This document shows, piece after piece, positions 31,684 through 39,739 of a stretch of DNA of 39,739 bases; within the stretch, counting starts at the first letter, position 1; the number at the start of each line of letters is the position of its first letter. This stretch comes from Brevundimonas sp. UBA7534 (GTDB lineage: Bacteria > Pseudomonadota > Alphaproteobacteria > Caulobacterales > Caulobacteraceae): positions 3,861 through 43,599 of the forward strand of contig NZ_DLMO01000059.1 of assembly GCF_002479325.1 (NCBI RefSeq). The letters run 5' to 3'. The notes under the pieces are model-generated. The model saw only the letters and a program-made list of their open reading frames with translations, was not told the origin of the DNA and ran no database searches. A program made the position numbers and the translations under genes.

Positions 31684-32733
31684 TCAGTCCAGGGGCTGCG
31701 GCCGGGTGACGACCGGCGCGCTCGGATCGGTCTGGGTCGGGCGCGCGGCGGTCGGCGCGGGCGTCGGCGGCGTCACCACGACGAGCGGCGCCGTCTCGAT
31801 CTCGGGCGGCGGGGCCTCGACCGGCGCGGTCTCGACGGACGCGGGCGACCTTTGCACGGAGGCAGCCGGGGTCGGAGCGGAGGGGGCCGGGGCGCGGCGC
31901 GGCGCGGCGTCCTCGACCGCGCGAGAGGCCGCCGTGGGCGGGGCGGACGTCGGGGCGGGCGGGGTCTCCGCAGCCGGCGCAGCGGCCGGGGTCGCCACGG
32001 CCGCAGCCTGAGCCACCGGGGCGGCGTCGAGCGGGGCGACGGCAGGCGTCGGCCCCGGCGCGACCGGCGGGGCGGCGTCAGGCCCGGCGGCGTCAGGCCG
32101 CAGCGCGAACCAAAGGCCGCCGCCGATCACCAGGATCGCCGCGATCCCGGCGCCGAAATAGAGCGGCAGGCGCGAGGCCTTGCGTGTGCCGGCGCGGGCG
32201 AGGACGGGATTGGGCGAAGCGGCGGGCGCGGGGACGACCGCCGCCGGCGCGGCCGCGGACGGCGCTTCGGCGAGGCGCGGGGGCGGCGCGGCCTGATCCC
32301 GGGGCGCGAGGAGTTCCGGCTCGGCGCCCGGCAGGGGGCGGACGACGAGATCGGGCTGAGGCGAGGCGGCCGGGGCCTTCGGTTCCGCATTCGAAGGCGC
32401 GGTCGGAACCGGCGGCGTCGGCTGCGGACGCGCCTGGGGGATCAGCGAGCCCGAAAGGATGCTGGCGCCGGACGGGGCCGGGCGCGGCGACGGCCGGGCC
32501 TGACCTTGCGCCTGCCCCAGTGATTGGCCCAGCGATTGGCCCTGCGGACGGGGCGGGACCTTGATCCGCGCCAGCGGATCGGGCGCGACGGGCACCGGCC
32601 CGACATGGAAGGTCGTCTGGGGCATGCGTCCCCAGGTGATGGCCTTGCGGGCGAAGGGCGCGTCGCGATCGGTCGGCGCGTTCGCCGGGGCGGCGCCGGG
32701 CGCGGGGGTCGGGGTCGTCTTGTCGTCGGACAT
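31684..32733 (-). CDS. Pro/Ala-rich single-pass membrane protein
   Basis: This 349-residue protein is dominated by Pro, Ala, Thr and Gln low-complexity sequence on both sides of one membrane helix (about residues 188-210, LPLYFGAGIAAILVIGGGLWF). The cytosolic half carries GQSLGQSLGQAQGQA and a short conserved-looking block, RKAITWGRMPQTTFHVGPV; the periplasmic half is almost wholly Pro/Ala-rich. It resembles TonB-like or SPOR-lacking cell-envelope spanning proteins, but no domain was recognised. It ends 94 bases from the CsbD-like gene and starts 40 bases after the ABC permease, so it may share that operon's transcript. Confidence 0.8.
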   Translation of the reverse strand: MSDDKTTPTPAPGAAPANAPTDRDAPFARKAITWGRMPQTTFHVGPVPVAPDPLARIKVPPRPQGQSLGQSLGQAQGQARPSPRPAPSGASILSGSLIPQARPQPTPPVPTAPSNAEPKAPAASPQPDLVVRPLPGAEPELLAPRDQAAPPPRLAEAPSAAAPAAVVPAPAASPNPVLARAGTRKASRLPLYFGAGIAAILVIGGGLWFALRPDAAGPDAAPPVAPGPTPAVAPLDAAPVAQAAAVATPAAAPAAETPPAPTSAPPTAASRAVEDAAPRRAPAPSAPTPAASVQRSPASVETAPVEAPPPEIETAPLVVVTPPTPAPTAARPTQTDPSAPVVTRPQPLD

Positions 32734-32773
32734 GAGGGGGAAATGGCTCGCGATCTGGCCGGTTTCGTGACGG

Positions 32774-33537
32774 TCAGTTTTTCAGGCGATAGCCCGTCTT
32801 GAACATCCACATGACGATGGCCAGGCAGACGACGAAGAAGCCCAGCGTCGCCGCCACGCTGATCCCGATCGCGACGTCCCCCTGGCCGTAGAAGGCCCAG
32901 CGGAAGCCCGAGATCAGATAGACCACCGGATTGAACAGCGTCACCGCCCGCCAGCCGTCGGGCAGCATGTCGATGGAATAGAAGGCGCCGCCCAGGAAGG
33001 TCAGCGGCGTGACGATCAGCATCGGGATCATCTGCAGCTGCTCGAAGCCGTTCGCCCACACGCCGATGATGAAGCCGAACAGGCTGAAGGTCACGGAGAT
33101 CAGGATCAGAAAGGCCATCATCCAGAACGGATGCAGGATCTGCAGCGGCACGAAGAAGGCCGCCGTGGCCAGAATGATCAGCCCCAGCACCGCCGACTTG
33201 GTCGCCGCCGCCCCCACATAGGCCAGCACGATCTCCAGCGACGACACCGGCGCGGACAGGATTTCGTAGATGGTCCCGGTGAACTTGGGGAAGTAGATGC
33301 CGAACGAGGCGTTGAAGATCGACTGGGTGAAGAGGCTCAGCATGATCAGGCCCGGCACGATGAAGGCGCCGTAGGGCACGCCGCCCACCTCTTGCATCCG
33401 GCTGCCGATGGCGCCGCCGAAGACGACGAAATACAGGGCCGTGGTGATGACCGGCGTGACGATGCTCTGCCAGACCGTGCGCAGGGCGCGCGCCATCTCG
33501 AAGCGATAGATGGCCCAGACGCCGTATCCGTTGAAGG

Positions 33538-33541
<4 letters not shown>
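32774..33541 (-). CDS. ABC-2 type transporter permease
   Basis: This 255-residue inner-membrane protein has six membrane segments and the ABC-2 permease signature. The N-terminus is IYRFEMARALRTVWQSIVTP, and the first and middle segments include YFVVFGGAIG, YGAFIVPGLIMLSLFTQ and TPLTFLGGAFYSIDMLP. It is the YadH/NodJ type that pairs with a YadG-like ATPase. The substrate is unknown; multidrug or envelope compound export is usual for this class. Its ATG overlaps the ATPase stop (ATGA). Confidence 0.94.
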
Positions 33542-34470
<929 letters not shown>

Positions 34471-34604
34471 CACGCCTCCCGAATTGCGGAGGCGGCGCCC
34501 CGTATGGCGGCAATATGGCGCACCTTTCCGCCGTCTCAAGGGGCGGGGGTCCAGTTCGTGCGTGCGACCGTATCAGAGCATCGTACAGGACCGGAGCCGA
34601 GCCC

Positions 34605-35150
34605 ATGACCGCCAGGATATTCGTCGCCGCGACAGCCGCCGCAATTCTGGGCGGCTGCGTCACCGCCCCCTCCCCATCCGAATACCGCGCGCCCCAGCCG
34701 GCCAAGCCGGTCGAAATCTCGCGCCTCTGGTCGGGGCGCTGGCACGAGGTCGCCCGCCTGCCCGACCGACTGACCGACGGCTGCGTCGCCGGCGCGTCGA
34801 TCTACACCCCCGTCAGCGACACCCGCATCGACGTGCGCGACACCTGCCAGGTCGGGACGCCGTCGGGTCGCGAGAAGGCCATCGGCGGACGAGGTGAAAT
34901 CCTGGACCCCGGAACGAACGCCAAGCTGCGCGTTCGCTACCTGGCCGGCTTCGTCACCTGGGACTACTGGATCCTGGACCGGGCCGACGACTACAGTTGG
35001 TTCATCTCGGCCGACCCGACGTTCGAGCGGCTGTTCATCTACACCCGCGAGGTCCCCAGCGAGGCGCAGATCCGCGCCCTGACCGAGCGCGCCCGCGCGC
35101 TGGGCTACGACGTCAGCCGGCTGGAATTTCCGGCGCAGCCGGCGCGATGA
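34605..35150 (+). CDS. Lipocalin family lipoprotein (Blc-like)
   Basis: This 181-residue protein has a lipoprotein leader (MTARIFVAATAAAILGGC, lipobox LGGC) and a lipocalin domain. The first structurally conserved motif appears as LWSGRWHEVARLPDR, and YLAGFVTWDYWILDRADDYSW and LFIYTREVPS follow, as in bacterial Blc. Blc is an outer-membrane lipoprotein that binds phospholipids or fatty acids under stress. A cysteine pair (GCVAG and DTCQVG) may form the usual disulfide. GGAG lies 8 bases before the ATG. It is divergent from the ABC transporter and convergent with the SRP RNA gene. Confidence 0.93.
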   Translation: MTARIFVAATAAAILGGCVTAPSPSEYRAPQPAKPVEISRLWSGRWHEVARLPDRLTDGCVAGASIYTPVSDTRIDVRDTCQVGTPSGREKAIGGRGEILDPGTNAKLRVRYLAGFVTWDYWILDRADDYSWFISADPTFERLFIYTREVPSEAQIRALTERARALGYDVSRLEFPAQPAR

Positions 35151-35165
35151 CGATGAGGGGAAGGG

Positions 35166-35258
35166 GTGGAGATCGCACGACCCGAAGGGGAATTCGTTGT
35201 GGCTGCTGCCTTCCGGCCCTGACCAGGTTGGCGAAGCCTTCGCCCGCACGATCTCCGA
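35166..35258 (-). ncRNA. ffs: Small signal recognition particle RNA (4.5S type)
   Basis: Read on the minus strand, the conserved domain IV appears as CTGGTCAGGGCCGGAAGG followed by CAGCAGCCACAAC. This is the universal Ffh-binding hairpin (GGTCAGG, the GGAA-type tetraloop and AGCAGCC). The ends pair: GGAGATCG at the 5' side (plus 35249-35256) with CGATCTCC at the 3' side (35168-35175), giving the single long stem-loop of a small bacterial SRP RNA of about 90-100 nt. With Ffh and FtsY it targets membrane proteins to the inner membrane. Exact ends are estimates from the terminal pairing. Confidence 0.95.
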
Positions 35259-35263
35259 GACGG

Positions 35264-35292
35264 GATATGGCGGGTGCGGGCGCCGGAATCAA
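35264..35292 (-). promoter_or_regulatory. Probable promoter of the SRP RNA gene
   Basis: On the minus strand TTGATT (35287-35292) and CATATC (35264-35269) are separated by 17 bases and lie about 7-8 bases upstream of the predicted RNA 5' end. The -35 is good and the -10 is weak, but the spacing and distance fit a sigma-70 promoter. Confidence 0.5.
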
Positions 35293-35308
35293 GCGCTAGA
35301 AGTCACGC

Positions 35309-36226
35309 ATGGCCATCCGCAACACCTTCGCCGGCAATCCCCTGGACCGCGCCGGAGACCTTCGCAACGATCCCGAATGGCTTGAAGCGCAGGAGACGAA
35401 CCCCGAGGCCCAGGCCATGATCCTGTGGGAAGGCCGGCCGCTGATCGAGGAAACGCCCGACGGCCCGCGTCTGGCCTGGCTGTCGCTGGAGCACGCCCGC
35501 GACATGGTGCGCGACCGCGACCTGTTCCTGGGTCTGTGGAATGAGGCGCCGGTGTTCGCGGTGGAGTTCGAGGGCTCCATCGACCCGGCCGGGGGGCCGG
35601 TGCGGGGCCTGGGCGAATTCCATGAGATGCGCGCCGCCGCCGCCCTCCTGCCCGCCGCCGACGCAGCGATGGCGGGCGCGGCCAAAAGTCTGTTCGACTG
35701 GCGCCGCCGCCACGGCTTCTGCGCCGCCTGCGGCACGATGACGAACACCGCCGCCGGGGGCTGGAAGCGCCGCTGCCCGGCCTGCGGAACCGAGCATTTC
35801 CCGCGCGTCGATCCGGTGGTCATCATGCTGCCGGTGTTCGAGGGCGGCGACGAGCCGCGCTGCCTGCTGGGCCGTCAGGCCGCATGGCCCCAGGGGCGGA
35901 TGTCGGCCCTGGCCGGTTTCCTGGAGCCCGGCGAATCGATCGAGGAGGCCTGCGCCCGCGAGGTGAAGGAGGAGGCCGGCCTGACGGTGACCGACGTCCG
36001 CTATCACTCCAGCCAACCCTGGCCCTTTACGTCCCAGCTGATGATCGGCCTGATCGCCACGGTGTCGGACGATCAGGCCCGCCCCGACCAGACCGAGCTG
36101 GAAGCCGTCGACTGGCTGACCCGCGCCGAGGCCCGCGCGGTCCTGGCGGGCGCCCACCCGACGATCCACGCGCCCTTTCCCTTCGCCATCGCCCACAGCC
36201 TGATCAAGGCCTGGGCGGAGGAATGA
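35309..36226 (+). CDS. nudC: NADH pyrophosphatase (RNA-decapping) NudC
   Basis: NudC hydrolyses NADH to NMNH and AMP and removes NAD caps from RNA. The 305-residue protein has a zinc ribbon (C138, C141, C156 and C159 in CAAC and CPAC). The Nudix box spans 203-225 (GFLEPGESIEEACAREVKEE then AGL), and the NADH-pyrophosphatase-specific SQPWPF (235-240) is present. It belongs to the alphaproteobacterial long form with an N-terminal NUDIX-like domain. It starts 17 bases from the SRP promoter region, in the opposite direction. It is followed by a large inverted repeat. Confidence 0.95.
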   Translation: MAIRNTFAGNPLDRAGDLRNDPEWLEAQETNPEAQAMILWEGRPLIEETPDGPRLAWLSLEHARDMVRDRDLFLGLWNEAPVFAVEFEGSIDPAGGPVRGLGEFHEMRAAAALLPAADAAMAGAAKSLFDWRRRHGFCAACGTMTNTAAGGWKRRCPACGTEHFPRVDPVVIMLPVFEGGDEPRCLLGRQAAWPQGRMSALAGFLEPGESIEEACAREVKEEAGLTVTDVRYHSSQPWPFTSQLMIGLIATVSDDQARPDQTELEAVDWLTRAEARAVLAGAHPTIHAPFPFAIAHSLIKAWAEE

Positions 36227-36228
36227 AT

Positions 36229-36363
36229 CTCCCTCCCCTTCATGGGGAGGGTGGCTGAGCCAAAGGCGAAGCCGGGTGGGGCTCGAACGGGCCAAGCGCG
36301 CTTCACACTTCCCCACCCGGGCTCGGCTCCGCCTCGCCGTCCCTCCCCATGAAGGGGAGGGAG
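36229..36363. repeat. Large nested inverted repeat between nudC and kdsB
   Basis: The outer 23 bases of each end are identical in inverted orientation, and each end is itself a hairpin (CCTCCCC-ttcat-GGGGAGG). Further inside, GGGTGGGG pairs with CCCCACCC, with partly matching sequence between. The element fills nearly all of the gap between two convergent stops and is probably a bidirectional transcript end. It looks like a BIME/REP-type mobile palindrome of a kind widespread in alphaproteobacteria. Confidence 0.85.
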
Positions 36364-36369
36364 AATTAC

Positions 36370-37092
36370 TCACGCCAGCGCCCGTGCGGCTTCCAGGTCG
36401 TCGGGGTTGTCGACCGACAGCGGCGCGGCGTCGATCACGCGGGCCCAAATCTGCATCCCCATCTCCAGAGCGCGTAGCTGCTCCAGCTTCTCGCGGCGCT
36501 CCAGCGGCGACGGCGGCGCGGCGCAAAAGCGGTTCAGCGCCTCGCGGCGATAGCCATAGACGCCGATGTGGCGCCAGATCGGCCCATCGCCATAGAGGGT
36601 CGAGCGGGTGAAATAGAGGGCGCGGCCCTGGCGTTCGCTCTCGGCCAGGGCCAGCACCGCCTTGACCACGTCGGGATTGGCGCGGTCCGAGGCGTCCAGT
36701 TCGGGCGCGACCAGGGTGGCGATGTCGCAGCCCGGCTCTCCGTGCAGGATGGCCGCGCAGGCCGTGGCCAGGCCCGGATCGGCGAAGGGCATGTCGCCCT
36801 GGACGTTGATGACCGCGTCGAAGTCGCCTTCGGGGTCGATGGCGTCGACCGCGGCGCGGATGCGGTCCGAACCGCTGGGCAAGGCCGGGTCGGTCAGGAT
36901 GGCGCGGCCCTCGATGGCCTCGATGGCCTCGACGATCTCGGGGTCGCCGGCCGCGACCGCGACCGGCAGGCCCGAGGCCTCGGCCTGGCGATAGGCCCGC
37001 ACGATCATCGGAACGCCGCCGATGTCGGCCAGCGGCTTGTTCGGCAGGCGGGTCGCCCCCATGCGAGCGGGTATCATTATCAGAGGATTCAT
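36370..37092 (-). CDS. kdsB: 3-deoxy-manno-octulosonate cytidylyltransferase
   Basis: KdsB activates KDO with CTP to form CMP-KDO for lipopolysaccharide inner core synthesis, in the cytoplasm. The 240-residue length is normal. The CTP-binding start is MIPARMGATRLPNKPLADIG. Other family segments are LPSGSDRIRAAV, VINVQGDMPF (the metal-binding Asp), GHIGVYGYRRE-like HIGVYGYRREALNRF and LEQLRALEMGM. The ATG at 37092 begins MNPLIMIPAR, as expected. It is divergent from the cytochrome c gene. Confidence 0.95.
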   Translation of the reverse strand: MNPLIMIPARMGATRLPNKPLADIGGVPMIVRAYRQAEASGLPVAVAAGDPEIVEAIEAIEGRAILTDPALPSGSDRIRAAVDAIDPEGDFDAVINVQGDMPFADPGLATACAAILHGEPGCDIATLVAPELDASDRANPDVVKAVLALAESERQGRALYFTRSTLYGDGPIWRHIGVYGYRREALNRFCAAPPSPLERREKLEQLRALEMGMQIWARVIDAAPLSVDNPDDLEAARALA

Positions 37093-37225
37093 CGACTTCC
37101 CTGTCGCATAGAGGTTCGGGCCGGTTGCGAAGGCCGCGCTACCGTGCCAGAGACGCCCACGCAAGATTATGTCCGGGGGGTGTACGCCAGGGGCCCGGAT
37201 TCCGGAGAGGGATGCGACCACGCGC

Positions 37226-37945
37226 ATGAGCGGCGATCTGAAGTGGAACAAGATTTTCGGCGCGGGTCTGGGGACGGCTTTCGTCATCCTGGTCGTCCAG
37301 CAGGTGTCCGGGGCTGTCTATCATTCCGAACCGCCTGAAAAGATGGGCTATTTCGTCGATGCGCCGGAAGAGGCCGCCGGCGAGGCCGCGCCGTTGCCGA
37401 TCGACTGGGGCACGGCGCTTCCGGCCGCCGACCTGGCCGCCGGCGAGGCCGCCTTCGCGCGCTGCCAGGCCTGTCACGACGCACACCAGGGCGGCGCTGA
37501 CAAGATCGGCCCGAATCTGTGGGGCGTGGTGGGCGGCCCGGTCGAGCACCGCGCCGGCTTCGCCTATTCGGACGCCATGACCAAGCACAAGGCCGAGGCG
37601 CCGACCTGGGGCTATGACCAGATCAGCGAGTTCATCACCGCTCCGGCCCGCTATGTGCCGGGCACCAAGATGTCCTTCGCCGGCATTCGCGATGAGCAGA
37701 CGCGCATCAACCTGATCGCCTGGCTGCGGACGCAAGGGTCCAGCGGCTTCGCCATTCCGGCGCCGGACCCCGCGCGTCAGCCGGGCGCCGCCGCCCCGGC
37801 CGAAGGCGCCGAGGCTCCGGCCGCGGAAGGCGCCGCCGCCACCGAGGCGACGGGTGAAACCCCGGCTGTCGGCGCCCCGGCCACGACGCAGGAAACCCCG
37901 GCGGCTCCGCCCGCCGCGACCAGCGCCGCGCCGCCGAACCACTGA
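37226..37945 (+). CDS. Membrane-anchored class I cytochrome c (CycM-like)
   Basis: This 239-residue cytochrome has an uncleaved N-terminal membrane anchor (about residues 10-32) and a periplasmic cytochrome c domain. The heme motif CQACH holds C80, C83 and H84, and the axial methionine is M149 in GTKMSFAG. It resembles CycM/cytochrome c552 of Paracoccus and related alphas, which passes electrons from the bc1 complex to aa3 oxidase. A Pro/Ala/Glu/Thr-rich tail of about 60 residues (from 178) follows. It is followed by a strong terminator. Confidence 0.93.
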   Translation: MSGDLKWNKIFGAGLGTAFVILVVQQVSGAVYHSEPPEKMGYFVDAPEEAAGEAAPLPIDWGTALPAADLAAGEAAFARCQACHDAHQGGADKIGPNLWGVVGGPVEHRAGFAYSDAMTKHKAEAPTWGYDQISEFITAPARYVPGTKMSFAGIRDEQTRINLIAWLRTQGSSGFAIPAPDPARQPGAAAPAEGAEAPAAEGAAATEATGETPAVGAPATTQETPAAPPAATSAAPPNH

Positions 37946-37980
37946 TCCGGCCCGGTCGGAAGACCGGCTTGGGAGAATCG

Positions 37981-38014
37981 AAAAGGGCGGCTCCACGAGC
38001 CGCCCCTTTTTTTT
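37981..38014 (+). terminator. Intrinsic terminator after the cytochrome c gene
   Basis: GGGCGGCT and AGCCGCCC arms of 8 bp with a CCACG loop are followed by eight Ts (38007-38014), preceded by AAAA. This is an excellent rho-independent terminator for the plus-strand gene and, because of its A flank, could also act on the convergent NlpC/P60 gene. Confidence 0.92.
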
Positions 38015-38027
38015 CATGTCTGAACGA

Positions 38028-38819
38028 TCAGATCCGGCGGAACAGGGCGGAGGCGAAACCCTCGGCGACCAGCCGCGCCTCGACCTCGGCCAGCGGCTCG
38101 ACCACGACGCCCCCGCGTGCGCCGGTCGAATGGATCACGCGTTCCGCATCGACCATCAGGGCCGAATGGCCGGTCCAGTCGTGGTCGCCGCCCGGCGGCG
38201 CCAGCCAGACCACGATGTCGCCGCGACGGGCGACCGCCGCCTCCACGCCGCAGCCCAGTTCCGCCTGGTCGTGCGACCGGCGCGGCCCCGCTCGCCCGCA
38301 GGCCAGCAAGGCTTGCTGCACCAGGCCCGAGCAGTCGGTCTCGATCGAGGAGCGTGCGCCCAGGGCGTGCGGCCGGCCCAGCAGTCGCTCGGCCACGGCG
38401 GCGGGATCGGTCTCGAAGGCGCCGATGGGCTCCAGCACGGCGTCGGCCACGCCCGCGGCGTCCGCGGCCACGAGGGCGTTCAGCGGCAGGGCGGCGTCGA
38501 CCGAGGCGACCCGGCGCGTCGGCAGAGGCGCGCCCGCGGCCAGGTTGTCCAGCACCACCCAGCCGACCACGCCGTCGCGTCGCGACCGGCCCCAGGCGCG
38601 CCCGTCGCGACGCTCCAGCACGTCGAAGGCCTCGCCGAACAGCAACTGGTCGATTCGGGCGTCGGCGTCGGACGACAGGTCGGCGACGGCGACGCGGCAA
38701 TGCATGGGCTCGACCGCGCGATAGGCCTGCGCGCGCACCAGTCCTTCCAACGCCTGCTCGGCGAGGTCGGGACGCGCCAGAAGCGCGCCGGGCGGGATCA
38801 GGTCGAGGACGTCGGTCAA
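38028..38819 (-). CDS. NlpC/P60 family peptidase with SH3-type domain
   Basis: This 263-residue protein has SH3-like N-terminal modules (about residues 30-125) and a C-terminal NlpC/P60 cysteine peptidase domain that would cleave peptidoglycan stem peptides. The catalytic Cys is C163 in ETDCSGLVQQAL, the His is H218 in GHSALMVD, and the third polar residue is probably H230. No signal peptide is visible. The start appears to be TTG at 38819; the ribosome site is weak. This type is common in Caulobacterales and Rhizobiales, often next to an M17 aminopeptidase gene, and such a gene lies at the window's edge. Confidence 0.9.
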   Translation of the reverse strand: MTDVLDLIPPGALLARPDLAEQALEGLVRAQAYRAVEPMHCRVAVADLSSDADARIDQLLFGEAFDVLERRDGRAWGRSRRDGVVGWVVLDNLAAGAPLPTRRVASVDAALPLNALVAADAAGVADAVLEPIGAFETDPAAVAERLLGRPHALGARSSIETDCSGLVQQALLACGRAGPRRSHDQAELGCGVEAAVARRGDIVVWLAPPGGDHDWTGHSALMVDAERVIHSTGARGGVVVEPLAEVEARLVAEGFASALFRRI

Positions 38820-39000
38820 ACGTGGGCTCGCATCGATTGAGGCCCTGACCCTAGGCGCCCAAGGCGAATGGGCCGTTAACAGGCGTCGCTTTTCCGTGGA
38901 AAATCAACCGAACCGCGTTCTCGATCCGTCATTCGCGCTTGAAGCGGGGCCTTGGCCGCCCATGTCGAAGGCGTCTGTCGTCACGCCAGGGAGCCCGCCC

Positions 39001-39486
39001 GTGCTGCTTTCCATCCTGCTGATCGTGGTGGGTCTGACGGTCTTCGATAAGGGGCCTGCGGGGCGCGAGCTGAGACGCTGGCTGATCGATGCGTCGGCCC
39101 GACACCTGGGCCGCGTGTCACGCCGACAGGTTTGGGGAATCGCTTTCGTAGGCCTGATGGGTCTGGCGGCGTTGACGGTGTTCGAGGCGGAGGGTCTGCG
39201 CCTGTTCTCGATGGCGGCGCCCGAACTGACCGCCTGGGCGATGATGTTCGACGTGACGGTGGTGTTCGACCTGATGGTCCTGGCCATCAGCCTGAGGGCG
39301 GCTTCGACTTGGCGCGCCGTCGCCCGACAGACGAAAGCCATGACGCGTCCCGCCGTGGGCGTCGCCCGCCGAGTCGGGACCGCCATGACGGCCCGCGCAC
39401 GACGTCCGCGGCGGCCGCGCCCGCCCCGGCCTGGATGCGACGACGCCGCGCCGGCGGGGATGTTCGCCTGGCCTCAACCGGCGTAA
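39001..39486 (+). CDS. Small membrane protein, unknown
   Basis: The protein has three hydrophobic segments (near the N-terminus LLSILLIVVGLTVF, then VWGIAFVGLMGLAALTVF and MMFDVTVVFDLMVLAISL) and a very basic, Arg/Pro-rich C-terminus. The start is uncertain: a GTG at 39001 has AGGGAG at 38988-38993 and gives 161 residues; an ATG at 38962 or 38896 would add unconserved-looking sequence. No family was recognised. It lies between the NlpC/P60 gene (divergent) and the M17 aminopeptidase gene (convergent, overlapping by 13 bases). Confidence 0.65.
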   Translation: MLLSILLIVVGLTVFDKGPAGRELRRWLIDASARHLGRVSRRQVWGIAFVGLMGLAALTVFEAEGLRLFSMAAPELTAWAMMFDVTVVFDLMVLAISLRAASTWRAVARQTKAMTRPAVGVARRVGTAMTARARRPRRPRPPRPGCDDAAPAGMFAWPQPA

Positions 39487-39739
39487 CGCGCCTTCAGCAG
39501 GGCGTAGCAGGCCCGTAGCGCCTGGGCCTCTCCGCCTTCGGGAAAGCCGGGCCGGGCGCGGGGGTTCCAGGCGAAGATGTCCATGTGCGCCCAGGCGCCG
39601 GTCTCGGGCGCGAACTTCTGCAGGAATAGGGCGGCGGTGACCGATCCCGCCTGGGCCCAGCCGGCCGGATCGTTGCGTAGATCGGCGATCTCGGCCTCCA
39701 GCGCGGGCCGGTAGCCGGGCCACAGCGGCATCCGCCACA
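39474..39739 (-). CDS. M17 leucyl aminopeptidase family protein, C-terminal fragment
   Basis: Only the last 87 or so codons are in the window; the frame runs open off the right edge. The segment starts WRMPLWPGYRPALEAEI and continues with AWAHMDIFAWNP, then RPGFPEGGEAQALRACY, which is the C-terminal part of M17 (PepB/leucyl aminopeptidase) enzymes. In this group the two-metal site lies upstream, outside the window. The neighbouring NlpC/P60 gene on the same strand fits the conserved pairing of these two genes, with the small membrane protein gene between them. Confidence 0.88.
   Translation of the reverse strand, partial: WRMPLWPGYRPALEAEIADLRNDPAGWAQAGSVTAALFLQKFAPETGAWAHMDIFAWNPRARPGFPEGGEAQALRACYALLKARYAG

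Overview
The window is high-GC, densely packed chromosomal DNA from an alphaproteobacterium. Several proteins read like Caulobacterales, most plausibly Brevundimonas or a close relative. The basis is the aa3 cytochrome oxidase operon layout, the alphaproteobacterial small SRP RNA, a bacterial METTL20-type methyltransferase, and the style of the intergenic palindromes. This is an inference from protein and gene-order resemblance; no marker gene such as 16S rRNA is present. No phage, integrase, transposase, CRISPR array or tRNA was seen. No gene-free stretch exceeds about 240 bases.

Layout. Positions 1-187 hold a tandem 40-bp repeat and a hairpin downstream of sppA. Positions 188-4853 carry sppA (-), panD (+), a GGDEF/EAL c-di-GMP protein (-) and a RimJ-like acetyltransferase (-). 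Next come a SulP anion transporter (+) and a translationally coupled DUF1800/DUF1501 pair (+) followed by a small gene. Positions 9457-11987 hold small envelope and stress genes: a 60-residue unknown, a cold-shock protein with a strong terminator, a glycine-zipper protein, a secreted unknown and an NAD(P)H:FMN reductase. Positions 12050-20403 are all minus strand and form the aa3 cytochrome c oxidase locus, read from 20403 downward: ctaC, ctaD, ctaB, a small membrane protein, ctaG, a Nudix hydrolase, ctaE, DUF983, SURF1 and an M16 peptidase. Divergent from ctaC is a three-gene operon (PadR regulator, DUF1700, DUF2807) in which each start overlaps the previous stop. Then follow ubiA and a DUF3298-type lipoprotein (+), an alpha/beta hydrolase (-), and a membrane protein/XRE regulator pair (-) with a readable promoter and palindromic operator. 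Next are an ETF-beta-type methyltransferase (+), a DJ-1/PfpI protein (-), a small secreted protein and a YpfJ metallopeptidase (+), a retropepsin-like protease (-) and threonine synthase (+). Positions 31272-34470 (-) hold a CsbD-like protein, a Pro/Ala-rich membrane protein and a two-gene ABC-2 exporter. The right end has a lipocalin (+), the SRP RNA gene (-), nudC (+), a large inverted repeat, kdsB (-), a membrane-anchored cytochrome c (+), an NlpC/P60 protein (-), a small membrane protein (+) and the C-terminus of an M17 aminopeptidase (-) running off the edge.

How the genes fit together. The respiratory theme is strong. The oxidase subunits sit with heme O synthase, the copper chaperone CtaG and the SURF1 assembly factor. 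UbiA supplies the ubiquinone precursor, and a CycM-like cytochrome c could donate electrons to the CuA site. Envelope maintenance is the second theme (SppA, lipocalin, KdsB, NlpC/P60, glycine-zipper protein, PadR-DUF1700-DUF2807).

The most informative non-coding signals are the SRP RNA at 35166-35258, palindromes upstream of ctaC and of the XRE operon, and a dispersed palindromic repeat that supplies the end of the SURF1 coding sequence. No wholly new system could be demonstrated. The best candidates are the DUF1800/DUF1501 pair and the PadR-DUF1700-DUF2807 operon with the palindrome between it and ctaC.
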